Shown: in pieces, positions 1 to 11,293 of the stretch
How positions within the stretch are numbered: the first letter of the stretch is position 1
Layout: the number at the start of each line of letters is the position of its first letter
Assembly: GCA_036320915.1 (NCBI GenBank)
Contig: JAXBDG010000006.1
Coordinates: 2,728,001-2,792,000 of the forward strand
Direction: 5' to 3'
Length of the DNA stretch: 64,000 nt
DNA from: Linnemannia elongata
Lineage: Eukaryota > Mortierellomycota > Mortierellomycetes > Mortierellales > Mortierellaceae
Translations under genes and position numbers: made by a program
Notes under the pieces: model-generated
The model's database searches: none
Told to the model about the DNA's origin: nothing
Seen by the model: only the letters and a program-made list of their open reading frames with translations

Positions 1-1452
1 GACGACATCTCTCTTTTCGCCACCGCCGTCACACGTATGATCGACGTTGTCCATGTCCACGGCGCGACCAACGCTCTGGTCCTCCACTACCTCCAACAGT
101 CGATTGACAAGGGCGCTATGGGCGAGGAGCCTCCAGCACTGATCTACACCCTCCACGACTACCTTGACGAACTCCAGTACTCAAATGAGATCGTAAATGT
201 TCAAAAGTTCATGGACCGACGCGTGCACTCGGAGGACGACGAGGAGGATATGTTCTTGCAGATGGATGGAATCTCGCCTTACTGCCACGGACACCGCATG
301 TTTACCTCCGCCATGGGAATCGACCTCGCCGACGCAGTTACGTTTGTCTCAAAGTCGATGGCCAAGGATATTGTTGAGGGTCGCCTGGACTTTTATCTCA
401 AGGAGCTGGTTCTGGGTAGTGTGCTTAATCAGGCCGAGAAGAACTTGTTTGTTGGAATCACCAACGGCGTCGACTTTGGAAAACTCAACCCCTGGACCAT
501 GGCCACCCTCCGTGAACACGACTTATCCTTCCCTTCGAACGAGTTTGTGGGCCAGGAAGAACAGGAGATCCTTGCCCTCCAGAATGCCCCTGCCGCTAAT
601 GGTGACGATGAGCAAGACACCGATGTCCCCGCGGCGGCTGTTGGATCGTCACACTCCACCATCCGCTCAGCCAAGGAAGCCGCTAAGCACTTTTTGTATA
701 CCAATGGACTGTTGACCGAGCAGGACTTGACCCGTCCTCTAGTACTCTTTGTCGGCCGCTTCCAGTACAATAAGGGCCTTGAATTCTTCACCACCGCCAG
801 CACTGCCGTCAAGGAGAACGGTGGCCGTCTCATCATCATGGGCCAACCCAACAACTTTCCCCTCCGATCCATCACCAACCTCGAGCGTCTCTTCAAAGGC
901 ACCGTCACCGTCATCTCCGACACCAAGACTCAGGACGACTGGGGCGTCTACTACCGCGCCGCTGCCGATTTCCTTCTGGTCCCCTCTCTGACCGAGAGCT
1001 TCGGCCTCATCGCCGCTGAAGGTCTTCTTTTTGGCTCCACCGTCATCTCCTCGGGCGTCGGTGGATTGTCCGAGTTCCTGGTTGACCGCCCCAACGAAGC
1101 TGACGAACGCCAACAACTCGAAAAGGCTGAAGCCGAGAAGGAGCGTCAATTCATGCCATTGGACCAACGACAACAACTCGAAGAGACACCTCGAGAGGAG
1201 CGATACAACTCTTACCTCTTTGATCCCTTCGCCAACGATTCTCACTCCCAACTGACAAAAGCCATTGGCGACGCGATTACGGAATGGAAGAGGTTCCAAC
1301 GGAGTCCGGAGGAGCATGAAGAGTTCTTGATCCGGTTGGTGAATAGTGCCAAGGCTATGGGATGGGATCGTCCTGGTGGGCCTGTGGACCAGTACCGTGC
1401 TCTTTATGAGATCGCGTTGAACGCGATTGGATTCAACAGCCAGTCTCTGTAG
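1..1452 (+). CDS. Glycosyltransferase, GT5 (glycogen/starch synthase-like), 5' truncated by the window
   Basis: The reading frame is open from base 1 and ends with a stop at 1450-1452, so the last 483 residues are present and the N-terminus lies upstream. The left half has the GT5-like order VHVHGATNAL, TLHDYLDELQ, then ADAVTFVSKSMAKDI and a VGITNGVDFGKLNPW segment. The right half is a GT-B C-terminal domain: LFVGRFQYNKGLEFF, an IIMGQP strand, and the nucleotide-sugar site VPSLTESFGLIAAEGL followed by SSGVGGLSEFL. In this family such enzymes add glucose from ADP- or UDP-glucose to an alpha-glucan. The exact donor and polymer (glycogen or a cell-wall alpha-glucan) cannot be told from the C-terminal part. 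A charged insertion near residues 360-390 interrupts the usual domain end. No intron is needed in the visible part. Fold assignment is firm; substrate is inference. Confidence 0.8.
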   Translation, partial: DDISLFATAVTRMIDVVHVHGATNALVLHYLQQSIDKGAMGEEPPALIYTLHDYLDELQYSNEIVNVQKFMDRRVHSEDDEEDMFLQMDGISPYCHGHRMFTSAMGIDLADAVTFVSKSMAKDIVEGRLDFYLKELVLGSVLNQAEKNLFVGITNGVDFGKLNPWTMATLREHDLSFPSNEFVGQEEQEILALQNAPAANGDDEQDTDVPAAAVGSSHSTIRSAKEAAKHFLYTNGLLTEQDLTRPLVLFVGRFQYNKGLEFFTTASTAVKENGGRLIIMGQPNNFPLRSITNLERLFKGTVTVISDTKTQDDWGVYYRAAADFLLVPSLTESFGLIAAEGLLFGSTVISSGVGGLSEFLVDRPNEADERQQLEKAEAEKERQFMPLDQRQQLEETPREERYNSYLFDPFANDSHSQLTKAIGDAITEWKRFQRSPEEHEEFLIRLVNSAKAMGWDRPGGPVDQYRALYEIALNAIGFNSQSL

Positions 1453-1655
1453 AAAAAAAAATATTACGATAACAGTACAAACCCCCAACCCTCGCCATGA
1501 CAATAGATAGTAAAAAGTTTTCTAGTTATTATTTTTTTTTTCCTCCTTCGTTTTTCTTTTTTACCTTGCATTCTCTACATAAACGCATGACACTTCTAAA
1601 CTATCTCTGATGAACACTCAATGATACGCACCGATTTCTGTTGTTGTTGTTTTTT

Positions 1656-2889
1656 TCAACTTGGACAATCTGCTGAAAAAAAACACGCTTCTTTTTGCTC
1701 TGTACCTTTTTCTAAAACGACCGTGACAATAAAAGTCGGCGACGTTGTTCTGAGCAAGAACATGGCTCTGGTCTGCGGCCTTGCGTAGAATAGTTTTCGT
1801 GTAACGCTAAGGCCATATCGATACAGACCGGCGACTTTGTATTGACCCTCTGTATCTCCTCGTTCGGCGGCCATAAGATACCAATCCATGTGCGGCTTGG
1901 TAGTCTTGGGCGACGCCTCCTTGGCCATCCCTGTTCATGTCTCCCAGAGTGACTTGAGCCTCGGTGTCTCTTAGTCGAGCTCTGACAATCGTCTCTATGA
2001 GATCCTTGGTTGAGGCGCCCTCCTGAGGTGCTCGTGGGTGTTGTTTATTCGAGGAAGGTCGAGACTCGGGAGGGTCGTCAGATTGTTATTTATGCCCATC
2101 CAAATCGGCGAATCCTCGAGGTTCTCTTAGCCGTGGTCCTGTGGCAGGGTTGTCGATATGTTTATAGTTATCCAGTGCGATTTCAACTGGACCACAGACT
2201 GGATTTCGTCTCACAGAAGCGGCAACGGTTGTAAGGGCCATAGGGATCGTAGGGGTCGTAGGGGCATCAGCCGCGGCTGCAATGGTTGACGATGCTCGCC
2301 TGGAGGGCGTTCACTGAAACTGTTGTCTCGTCCTTTTGGGAAGGTGTTGGTCGAGACTCCAGAGGTGTGCCCTGCCCTGACGAAGCGACCTCGATGCGGG
2401 TCAATTGGTCACCGACGACGACGTCCAAGACCACATCGGGGTATTGTAGCAATATGGTATGGCTTTAAACTGTTCTACAAGTGACCAATCACTTTATTAG
2501 ACGAAGGTGTCTACTCTACATACATACATCCCTCGTTCAAAATAGTAGAATTGTGGAAGCAATTGAGTGGGTCCTTACGTGACAAAGTCCCCTCCTTCAA
2601 CGAAGGGAACAATCCTGGTTTGGTGCCGGACATGAAGCGCGTCCTCAAAGGCGAGTTGAATATCTTCCCAAAGGACGAATTGATGGTTGGTTTCGGGGAC
2701 TGTTTGGATATCTACATGGTACACGTCGGCAAAGTCGAGAGTGGCAGATGCGACGGTTCGACTGTTTTTCGCAACAGACCGTATGGCCTGCTCGAGATAA
2801 AGTGTCTCTAGCATATGGGTCTTGGATAGTGTTTGAATGAGGATGGTCGGCGGGCGAAGATGGTGGAAAAGGACGAAAGAAGAAAGCAA
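1656..2889 (-). pseudogene. Decayed Sel1-repeat protein gene with several frameshifts
   Basis: Pieces of one Mortierella-type protein lie in order on the minus strand but in different frames. First comes a head segment (DVYHVDIQTVPETNHQFVLW, then a GGDF stretch) at 2889-2575. A GTAAGG donor-like site follows, and the frame resumes at about 2452 with PDVVLDVVVGDQ after an apparent one-base shift. Sel1-like repeats then appear: DTEAQVTLGDMNRDGQG in one frame, MDWYLMAAERGDTEGQYKVA with AGLYRYG in a second, and DQSHVLAQNNVADFYCHG in a third. Sel1 repeats are alpha-helical scaffolds that often sit beside kinase domains in these fungi. No frame is open across the region and stops occur between the blocks, so it should not give a full protein. 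A chain of many tiny introns is a less likely reading. Confidence 0.7.
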
Positions 2890-3035
2890 TGTCTCTTACT
2901 TGAACCATGGCGCAGACAAAAAGTAAAGTTTTAAGTGACTGTGCGATTTTCAAGCACGAGTTGATAACGGCCAGGTTTATTTTGTACAAGGTGTGTTACT
3001 CCATCTGAAAAAAGTGACTCTTCCCTCGCCACCCT

Positions 3036-4895
3036 TCAGAGTCGACGCAAAGCCCGCTTTTTGTCCACATGAAGCTCCGGTCGAACATGGTTCAGGCTGC
3101 TCAGGTTATGAGGAGCCACCAGACACGAGGACCGAAGCATTGACGCCGCTGCCGCTGCTGTCGTTACCGTAGAGGTGGTCGTGGTCGAGTGTTGGGTGAG
3201 CGAAAGGCTGTTGCTACATGAACCCGCAAGTGCCGACTGAAGATGATGCTGGCCGACAGTCGTAGAAGAAGAAGTCCCCGCTGTGACGGTGGTGGTGGGC
3301 CTGGAAGTAACAACAGCCACAGATGTCATGATCGACGTTGTAGTGGTGGCAGTTGCACTTCCGAGGAGGGTATTATGCGCCATCTTAGGAGAAAGCATAT
3401 GATTGGTATTACTGCTGTTGCAAAGCTCCTCCTTTGGGAGTTGCTGTTCCTGTTGTTGTTGGCTATTGTATTGGTCACTGACAGAGGCCGACGGTTTTTG
3501 TAACATGTTGAGGCCTTGGCTCCGATGTGCTAACGGTGGTCCCTGCAGTGTTTGCCGTGCAAGAAGGTTCAGCTGAGTTTTGCCTTGCGCACAGGTAATT
3601 GTTGTCGATGTAGAATTTCGCTGTGCAGTCAAGACGGTCCGTGGTTGCTGTTGTTGAGCTGTGGATGGCCGTCCATGGCTGTTGGCTGTGCTCGTACTTG
3701 AACAAAAGGGTGAGGAGGATGGACATGATGCAGTTGGTGATGATGATGAGGCTGGTTCCTGCTCTGTCCGGTTCTCCGCAGATCCTAGCTTCCGTTTCGT
3801 AGGAATTATAGTCGCTGTCATGGCTGAGCTGGGTTCCGTCAATGAAGAAGACGATGACGATGAGGCGGAAGAAGCAGCGTTCGAGATTTGGTCCTCGCCC
3901 TGAAGTGTGCGTTCAGGTCTTGCCTTAGGTGTATCCTTCATCGCCAATACCGCCACCACCGCCACCATTGCCTCCTTTGTTTCGCCATCAGTCTCTCCTA
4001 TGGCACTAACTGATGATAAAGAATCACTGCCGTTTGAACCCTCCCACGCGTCCGCTCCTGTTGGTTTGGGTGGTGGAAACGCATCCTTGCCAGCCGACTG
4101 AGCATGGATTCCTGTCATCAACACGGCATGTCTTGCGTAATCGTCGTACCGCTCCAAGAGCAACCGTCCTGCCTCCTCGTTCAATGCCGATTCGGGGTTC
4201 GGATAGATCAGCAAGCACTTCACCACCTATCGTTGCAAATAAAAAGACATGAATAATTAGACAAGTTGAAGAACGTATCTTTCTGTTGTTTCATGGTAAA
4301 GCTACTACGTACAAGGTTAATTGCAAATAAAAAGGTGTGAGGTGGTGAATAATTACCAAAAGGATATGCTTGAGTCCGAGAGTCTTCTTCCAGTCCTTCT
4401 TGAGTGTACTGACACACACCTCGCCTTGCTTGGACACGTTAGGGTGAAAGATTTTTGTCACAAAGAAGCCTAAGACACATCGTGTTCGAGTTGACATCAA
4501 CATTAGACCTCGAGAACATCCATACAGTCATACAACAACAACAAAAGGCGGACAACTTATAAAAAAGGGGGTGGGGGAAAGGTAATTACATTTGGGCGGT
4601 GAATTCGGAAAGTCGGCATTCAGCTGGACTCGTAACCGGAAGTAACCCCCAGCATACGGAGTCCCCTCTATTCACAAACAAGCAACACTCCAACAGTTAA
4701 AAAAACGACCCTTCTCCAATGCACTCGACCAGAAACGTAGCCGTGGGTTAGTGTCTAACCTGGTCCCTGAATCCAGGCCTGGATGTCACTCATGTCCTCG
4801 CCGAGGATCATCCGAATCCCTTCTGGAGGGTCATTGACCATCGCATGCACCTCGCGGGCGATCTTGCGGAGTGCTGCTGGCGGTGGGATATCCAT
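3036..4895 (-). CDS. UBE2S: UBE2S-like ubiquitin-conjugating enzyme E2 with an APC/C-docking tail
   Basis: Four exons give one frame of 505 residues: 4895-4760, 4667-4590, 4469-4357 and 4226-3036. The UBC core is residues 1-150: an N-terminal helix ([10 protein letters not shown]), [21 protein letters not shown], the HPN motif (H80-N82) and catalytic Cys90 in [12 protein letters not shown], then [20 protein letters not shown]. That last stretch is diagnostic of UBE2S, the APC/C E2 that extends Lys11-linked ubiquitin chains. The protein ends DKKRALRRL, the same ending I recall for human UBE2S, where the tail docks on APC/C. Between core and tail lies a roughly 300-residue Ser/Thr/Gln-rich linker absent from the 222-residue human protein. 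I chose ATG 4895 because its product aligns with the family start; an in-frame ATG at 5000 would add 35 residues. Each junction preserves phase. Confidence 0.9.
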
Positions 4896-5046
4896 GGTGG
4901 AGAGCAAAGGGTGGACCGGATGAGTAGCAAAAGTGGCTGTGAGGGTGTTCAAGTGAGATTGCGATAAGAACGTAAAGGTTGTTTGCCGCTCAAAAACCAT
5001 GGGCGAAGTACAGCTAGAGCTTTCCTGGGGAGCGGGGAAAAAATTA

Positions 5047-5108
5047 CCACGACGTCACTTTTTTTTTTACTTCGCGTCCACGACGTCACTTTTTTTTTTA
5101 CTTCGCGT
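5047..5108. repeat. Perfect 31-bp tandem repeat, two copies plus an 8-bp third start
   Basis: Unit one is 5047-5077 and unit two 5078-5108, identical base for base including a T10 run. Bases 5109-5116 repeat the first eight bases again. Each unit has ACGTCAC (reverse GTGACGT, a CRE/ATF-like core) and CTTCGCGT. The array lies between the stop of ATG7 (5141) and the start of the UBE2S-like gene (4895), about 150-210 bp upstream of the latter, so it is in that gene's promoter region. Confidence 0.9.
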
Positions 5109-5140
5109 CCACGACGCGATCGATGATATATTAAGATAGT

Positions 5141-7720
5141 TTACATATCGTCCTCAGAGTCATCGGCCCACTCCATGTCAAGGTCTTCACTCTCCTCCTT
5201 CATTTTGGTCAGCCCCGTGACATTCTCAAGGTGCGTCGCATCCTGGAAGACCTTGAACAAGAACCCGAACCCTTCCTCCTCATACGCAGCAAGGATAGAA
5301 TCCGAACAGGCAGTGCATCGATCGTAGGCTTGACCAGAGATCAACATGTTCTTGAAGCGAGACAAGAATCCACGGATCTGATGAGGCAGAAGTCCCAACG
5401 CGGAACCCTGCTCTGCAAAAGCATCCTGCTCAGCCTCTGTGTCAGCCTTGCCAGCGGGGGCGCGGACACCCTCAGGGTGGTGAAGGAGCGACACCATCAT
5501 CTCCACGGCCATGGCACTCGCAATAGCCGACAGACCAGGTCTCGTCACAGTGCACTGCTGATCCAAAGTTCGGTCAGAAAGAGAGTCGGTGGGGGCGACA
5601 ATGTCGTTACAGAAGTAGCATCCCAATGGCGTGGTTCCGCTGGGTGCATGGTGCTCCTGGTCCTGACCAACTCCGTGTCTCATCACCAAGAATGTGTCGA
5701 ATCCGAGAGCTGCATTGATGACAACCTTCTTCATCCTGGCTCCGAGCAGCGTAGGAAGCCAACGACTCTCGCGACTGTCCATGAGCAAGAAGATGGCGTC
5801 GTGCTGCTCAAACAACTCTTCCAGCCTGGCAACGTCCTTCTGTGCGTTCTCTACCAATTGTGGGCTGATGGGGTGACCTGGCATAGGAATCGACATTGAA
5901 TATCCATTCGCATTCTACTCAATGGAAATAAACCGGAGAAAGGACGTCAGCAGGGTCTCACTTGCAATTCTTGTCACATTTAAAAACACGTCAAACAATA
6001 ACTGGAAGCAACGTACCACGCCGGGGTAGACTTTGCGAAGACTGGCGGCCGCAGTCTCAGCTTTGGCTTTGCCACCCTCGAGACAGTCCTCGAATTCAAA
6101 TAATGGTTGACGGACAGGGTTTGAGAACGAGACCTTGGCATTGTCGACGAACGTGATGTTGCGGACACCCCAACCCAACAAGGATCGCGCCACATAACAC
6201 CCTAATGTTCCTGCTCCCAACAATAAGCAGCGAGTATTCTGCACTTTCTCCAGTTGTAAATCCGGTAACAGCCTCCAGCGCATCAGCTTCAAGTTTAAAT
6301 CCACTGCAGTATCAGCCAAGCGCGCTGGGTCCATCAAGGGTGCCAGGTCAGCGAGACGAGGTCCCAGTTTTCCCTGAGCGTTCTTCTCCCATCCTACCGC
6401 CTTTGGACACTCTATTATTATGGAAACGTGGCGTTTGCATTTAGCTATGTGCCGTATGCACTTTCATAAGACAACGAATGAGAACAAAAAAAAATACCTG
6501 TCACGGGGATGTAGGATGGAAGCTGTGCGGTAAAGAGTTTGCTGGCACTAATATCCTGCTTGCCGAGAACCTCACGGAAACAGAGCACGCGAACCTTGGT
6601 CACCTTCCAACGGTATTGCACCAGTGCCAACAGATTGCGCAATGGCCACCCAGGGTTACTGTCCAATGACGAAGGATCCGCAAATCCGATAATCACCTGC
6701 AGTTGTTGAATGAGAACAACAGTTAATTTGGTGGACTTGATAAAAGTCATTTACCGCACTACTAGGTTCAACGTCGACATGCTTACCTGGTTCTCGTCAC
6801 ATCCTGCATAGAACTCATCCCAGTCCTGGAGGCGCGCCACCGAAAGCCCTTCTTGGCCCTCCTTGACAAGAAAGAATCCTGACTGACTGGGTCCAAAGTT
6901 CAGCTTGTATTGATCGACCTGCTCCCGAAGCTGGTTGATGGCGGGTGAGGACCAGACTGCGCCAATCTCCTGAATAGCATCTGTGGACCATGCTGGGTCT
7001 GCCTGGAGAGCAGGGAAGGCAAACCAATAAAAGAACTTGAACTTTTTCAAATCGGCAAAAGTGACCAAGAGAAAGCGGTTAAGAGTTGAGGGATCCAGGA
7101 CCGCCTTTCCTGATGTAATATCGTCCCAAATCTACACCATTTCAAATAGTAAGTAGGATAAGGTTAGGACGCCAAAGAGAGATTGATGTTAACATACGCT
7201 GACAAACCAAAGAGCCACGTGGAACCTGGCCATACCTGGTCGACGACCATCTTGAAAAGTGCGGCCCTGTCAATAGCTTTGAAATCTTCAATCGTGTTCG
7301 TGTTCTTGACGACACCTGGTGCGGGGAATGTGAACGCTGGCGTTCTATCAAGCCCAGGGCAACAACAAGAATTGCTGGTCAATTGACGTTGATTTATATC
7401 AAGGCGGAGTTGCTTATTTTTTGTTTCTTTGATAGGTCAGAAAGTGGGCAAGGAGGTGTTGTCGCCTCTTACTTGTTCAGGGGGTGTTGGTCAGAGCCGC
7501 TTTCATCTGGGAAGGCCCCAGTTCCGAGACAGAGACGAGCGGGGAGAGCGACGGAGGTGTCCTTGCCGGGGACACGGACCTGCTGACCTGTGGAATAGTA
7601 GCCGAGGATGGGTTTGGGAGAGTCGTCGAGTTTGAAGATATCCATCTTGCGCTGAGTGAGGACCTGCCAGAAGGGCGCCTCGACTGCCGAAGCCCAAGGA
7701 TGAAACTGCAGCAGTGTCAT
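5141..7720 (-). CDS. ATG7: ATG7, E1-like activating enzyme of autophagy
   Basis: Six exons join in frame to 689 residues (human ATG7 is 703): 7720-7473, 7344-7236, 7131-6787, 6696-6498, 6411-6017 and 5914-5141. ATG7 adenylates Atg8 and Atg12 and passes them to the E2s Atg3 and Atg10 in the cytosol. The N-terminal domain opens [13 protein letters not shown], followed by [20 protein letters not shown]. The adenylation domain has the nucleotide loop [20 protein letters not shown], then [19 protein letters not shown] and [12 protein letters not shown]. The catalytic cysteine is about residue 553 in [12 protein letters not shown]. Zinc-type CxxC pairs CYFC and CTAC flank it. The C-terminus is acidic ([10 protein letters not shown]), as in homologs. 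All donors are GT and acceptors AG with phase kept. The first codon is the first in-frame ATG before the family's LQF block; a further upstream exon cannot be excluded. Confidence 0.96.
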
Positions 7721-8078
7721 ATTCTTGATATTGTTCTGGAGTTGTTAGTCGTGTTGTTGTTGGTGTGTGTGTGTTTGTGTCCGAATGTAGTTGTCGTCAA
7801 GGTAAGTATGCTTATGTTACTGTCTGCGAAAAAGTATGAAAGTGGTGGCAAAAGAAGGAAGTGATGTGTTGAGTGAGAAGAGTGAATGAATAAGAAGAAG
7901 GAAGGAAGAAAAGAAGAGAAGAGAGAGCACTGCGGCGACTTTTATTCAGCAGACACGAAAAGTAAAAAAAAAAAAGGTACCGCGTGAGAAGTAAGAAAGG
8001 TGCGCGTGGACTTGAAGGCTCCAGCTGAACAAGGCAACCTTGGCACGCACGACCCACACCCACTCACACACTGACCAA

Positions 8079-8136
<58 letters not shown>

Positions 8137-8624
8137 TGAGGCTCAAGTGTGTGTCGACTTTGCGATTTGTTTGAGTTTCGGTGACGTATTGATCGCCCGC
8201 CCGCAAAAACTGGACGAGACATTCCCAGGCGGCATACCACACATCGCTGGGAGGTAGAGAGTGTGTGACCTTCCTTGACCCTTTTTCATACATCAAAGAT
8301 CTCTTGCTTTTCATTAGGACTCGTTTCTTAATTCCCCCCTCTTTTCTTCAAACACTCGTTACACACATCGCCTTGGACGACCTACATCCTCTGATACCAA
8401 CAACAACACGGCGCATATCACATATACAAGACCGAATGCACCCCCCAGTCTGAAAAGGTACAGACATCGTATCTCCACTAGGTGCCAGTCGGGAAAGAAT
8501 AATCAATGTACCTCCAGCGACGCCACGAAGCTAATAGCCTTTGGTGAACCAAGGGAAGAAAAGGCTAACTGACATCCTTCTCTTGCCTTGCACCATTCAC
8601 ATTGAAATAGCTGAGAACAACTAC
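7721..8624. other. Intergenic spacer between divergent ATG7 and the 8625 gene
   Basis: No convincing coding segment. It holds the promoters of ATG7 (leftward) and of the gene at 8625 (rightward), and a CT microsatellite at 8078-8136. Open frames here are made of simple repeats. Confidence 0.6.
8078..8136. repeat. CT/GA microsatellite
   Basis: About 58 bases of (CT)n broken by two TT interruptions, in the spacer between divergent genes. Such pyrimidine tracts are common upstream of genes in this window (compare 40408-40457 and 42122-42690). Confidence 0.95.
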
Positions 8625-11293
8625 ATGAAACCAAAGAACAGAAACGGATCAAAAAAGTCCGCCGCACATGCCAACACGTCAAAACAACAACAACAACAGC
8701 TGCAGCAACACAATACAGTGGAATCGCAACAAAAACAACTACCCCACCCGAATCCAGATCTCCCGTCAAAGCCAGAGACTCTCCAGGAGATAGCAGCTGC
8801 AACTCGACCGCGCCCAGAACCAACTTCAACAACAATAACAAGCTCAACCGCCTCAGGACAGCTGTCTTCTGTGTCACCCTCTCTGCAGGGAAAGCAACAA
8901 CACGACTCCCCTCAGGCAGCCAAGTTCTACGGCGAGTCAGACCTTGCACGACCTAGTACTTCAACTTCTACAACCAGCGTCCACCCTCAGCCTGAGAGGA
9001 GAATGGCGCCAACGACATCTATGGAAACCGAATATATCGAGGCATTCTACGCAGAACACTCGCACCAGGACTCGCAGCCTTTGGCCATCAGTCTTAATCA
9101 GACTCATGACAGCCTGTTCTCCCACTTGGCGCAACTCGGCGATCTCCCTCCCAACTCTTCATCTGAATCAGGCGATATCGACTTTGACGACATCGATAGC
9201 TATGACGAACAAGGAGTAGACGGTGACTGCGAAGACTTTGAGGACGATCTGGACGTGTACGAGCACGATGACTTCTTGTCGTCCCAGGAGGCTATCCTTC
9301 TAGAGCTACGACGCGAACAGGTCGAATTCGAGGAGAATGTCCGGCAATTACAGCAGCAACTTCAGCGCCAGGGGTCGCTTCTTCCTTCATCTTCCTCCAA
9401 TGACGGCATCGATTATGAGCATGTCGACCAGCCTGATACGAACTCTGGTGCGGTTGGGGAACAAACCAACACGATCGACACTTCAAACTCGCTATCCAAG
9501 GCTCGTAAGGGACAACTTTGGACTGGACACGACTGTCGTCTTTGCGTCGAACCTAGGTCGAACCTCTGTATCGGGAAGTATGGTTGGTACTGGCGGCCGA
9601 TTATCATTGAGGCTCTTGCTACAGCAGCGGCAGCGATTGCCATTTTCAACTCTCGCCCAATGGACTCTACACAGGGATCGGCGCTCCAACAACCCTACAG
9701 ATTCAGTGAATTTCTTCCACGGCCCAACAACATACCAATCCAGTCTCCTCAGGAGGCGCAGAGTCAGCCCTCCAACCATGACAGGACGTACACCGCGAGG
9801 ATGCCTTTCTTCAACAGGTATGCCGTCTGGAGAATTATGTGGATCTATCTGTTTGGGCATGACCTCTTCTCCACTCTGCACGTCAATGCTGACCGGTCGC
9901 TTACTCGTTCGTTCCTGCTGTATAGTGTGAGCGCTGTATCAACGCCAAAAGGACAACATCCGACAGCACAGTCGGTTCCGATAAGTCACATGTACCGCGG
10001 GACAACTCCACCACCACCAGCCATGGTCTACCCTCTGCCGCCCAACTCTCCTTACAAATTTGGCCGGAAATCGAGCGAATTTCTGGAACCAGTCGGAGAG
10101 ACGCATGAGTTCCAGTCGGCAGAAGGCAATTCTCGTCAGGTCTTGCTGCATGTCTGGCCACCGGATGAGCTCGATACGAATCTGTTGCAGAAACTGGAGG
10201 CTTGTTGTCGAGAGTTTCAGAGCAAGGACGTAGTTCGCGGACACAGCGGAGATGGCTTCTTGAACGGATGGCGGCCATCATGGAAAGACACTCAACAGAC
10301 GGGTGTCCTGCGGTTTGGCCATTGGCGTGTCAGGGCTCCTCCAGAACAAGGAGGACATCTCTACGTATGTTGCCTTTCTTTATTTGTTTTTCCTTGTTTT
10401 TTTTGTGAGCAACAGGTGTTTCATAATGGACAGTGCGATATATGCAGAGAAACAGGTTGGCGTATGCTAATCTTGGCAATTTACATCTTGTTTGTTGTGT
10501 TTTCTTTCTTTAGCCCCCGTTCCAGACGCCGTTGACACTTGCTGCAGGAGGAGGATCGGTTCTGGGATCAACCGCCAATGTGAACGCTAACAATAACACC
10601 AACAACACGGCTAGTCATCAACAACCTGTCAATGCTGCCTCTCACAAGGATGTCCCTGCTCAGAACGGAAAGACCAACACTCAGGCGACATCACCCAATG
10701 GCCAGGCCAACCAGACAAATGGAACTTGTGCGGTTCATGATCCACCTCGACAGCGCGCAATTGAGAACCACCGTGAAATTTGCCATGACCCTGATTGTCC
10801 GCATAGGGACGACAAGCAGCAGCAGCAGCAGGATGGCAATCGACCTCGTGACTTACAGTTGGAATCGGCGACTCAGGGACGACTTCTGCGACTTGTGCGG
10901 GCGATCCAGATGGTGGAGAAGGGGATTATTGCGCGGCATTTGAAGTTTCTGTTCCCGACGCTTTATGAAAAGTACCACGGACTCCAGTTTGGCACACCGC
11001 GACTGTTTGATGCCGTGGCGACGGTTGCGCTGGCGATGGACGTGTCTCCTCGGCTTCATCATGATAAGGCGCACACGAAGCACGGATTCTGCTGGATCGT
11101 TGCGTGTGGCGACTTTGTTGGAGGTGATCTGTGCATCCCTGAGCTGGGCAAGCGGGTTGTGATGCGTCCTGGCACGGTGGTTGCGATCCGATCGACTGTG
11201 GTTGCATACTATATCGAGCGGTATGCCAAGGACACCAGCATGTACGTCATGTACGCGTATACCAGCGACAACAACTGGCCTCCTGCCGCGTAA
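8625..11293 (+). CDS. Large protein with a 2OG-Fe(II) dioxygenase-like C-terminal domain, probably inactive
   Basis: Two exons, 8625-10364 and 10514-11293, give 839 residues; the intron has a GTATGT donor and a TTTAG acceptor and joins in phase 0. Residues 1-330 are low complexity: poly-Q, Ser/Pro-rich, then an acidic stretch and a short coiled coil (LRREQVEFEENVRQLQQQL). Residues about 495-580 look folded (VLLHVWPPDEL, GFLNGWRPSW). A second Asn/Gln-rich linker precedes the C-terminal domain, residues about 690-839, which reads like a double-stranded beta-helix oxygenase: H762-H763-D764, then HGFCWIVACGDFVGGDLCIP, PELGKRVVMRPGTVVAIRS. The distal His and the 2OG-binding Arg expected after this are replaced (AYYIERY, DTSMYVMY). 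Similar domains accompany fungal KDZ/Plavaka-type transposon proteins and TET/JBP relatives, but that link is inference. No intron was placed between 9505 and 9924 although splice-like sites occur there. Confidence 0.65.

Noticed and set aside
2010..2811. Plus-strand open frames of 60-86 residues
   Set aside because: They are antisense shadows of the Sel1-repeat pseudogene.
9505..9924. Possible introns (GTAAGG at 9505, GTATGC at 9818) and a CERC motif in another frame
   Set aside because: The 1995-base frame is unbroken through the region, and the alternatives lead to stops or a frame that does not rejoin the folded part.
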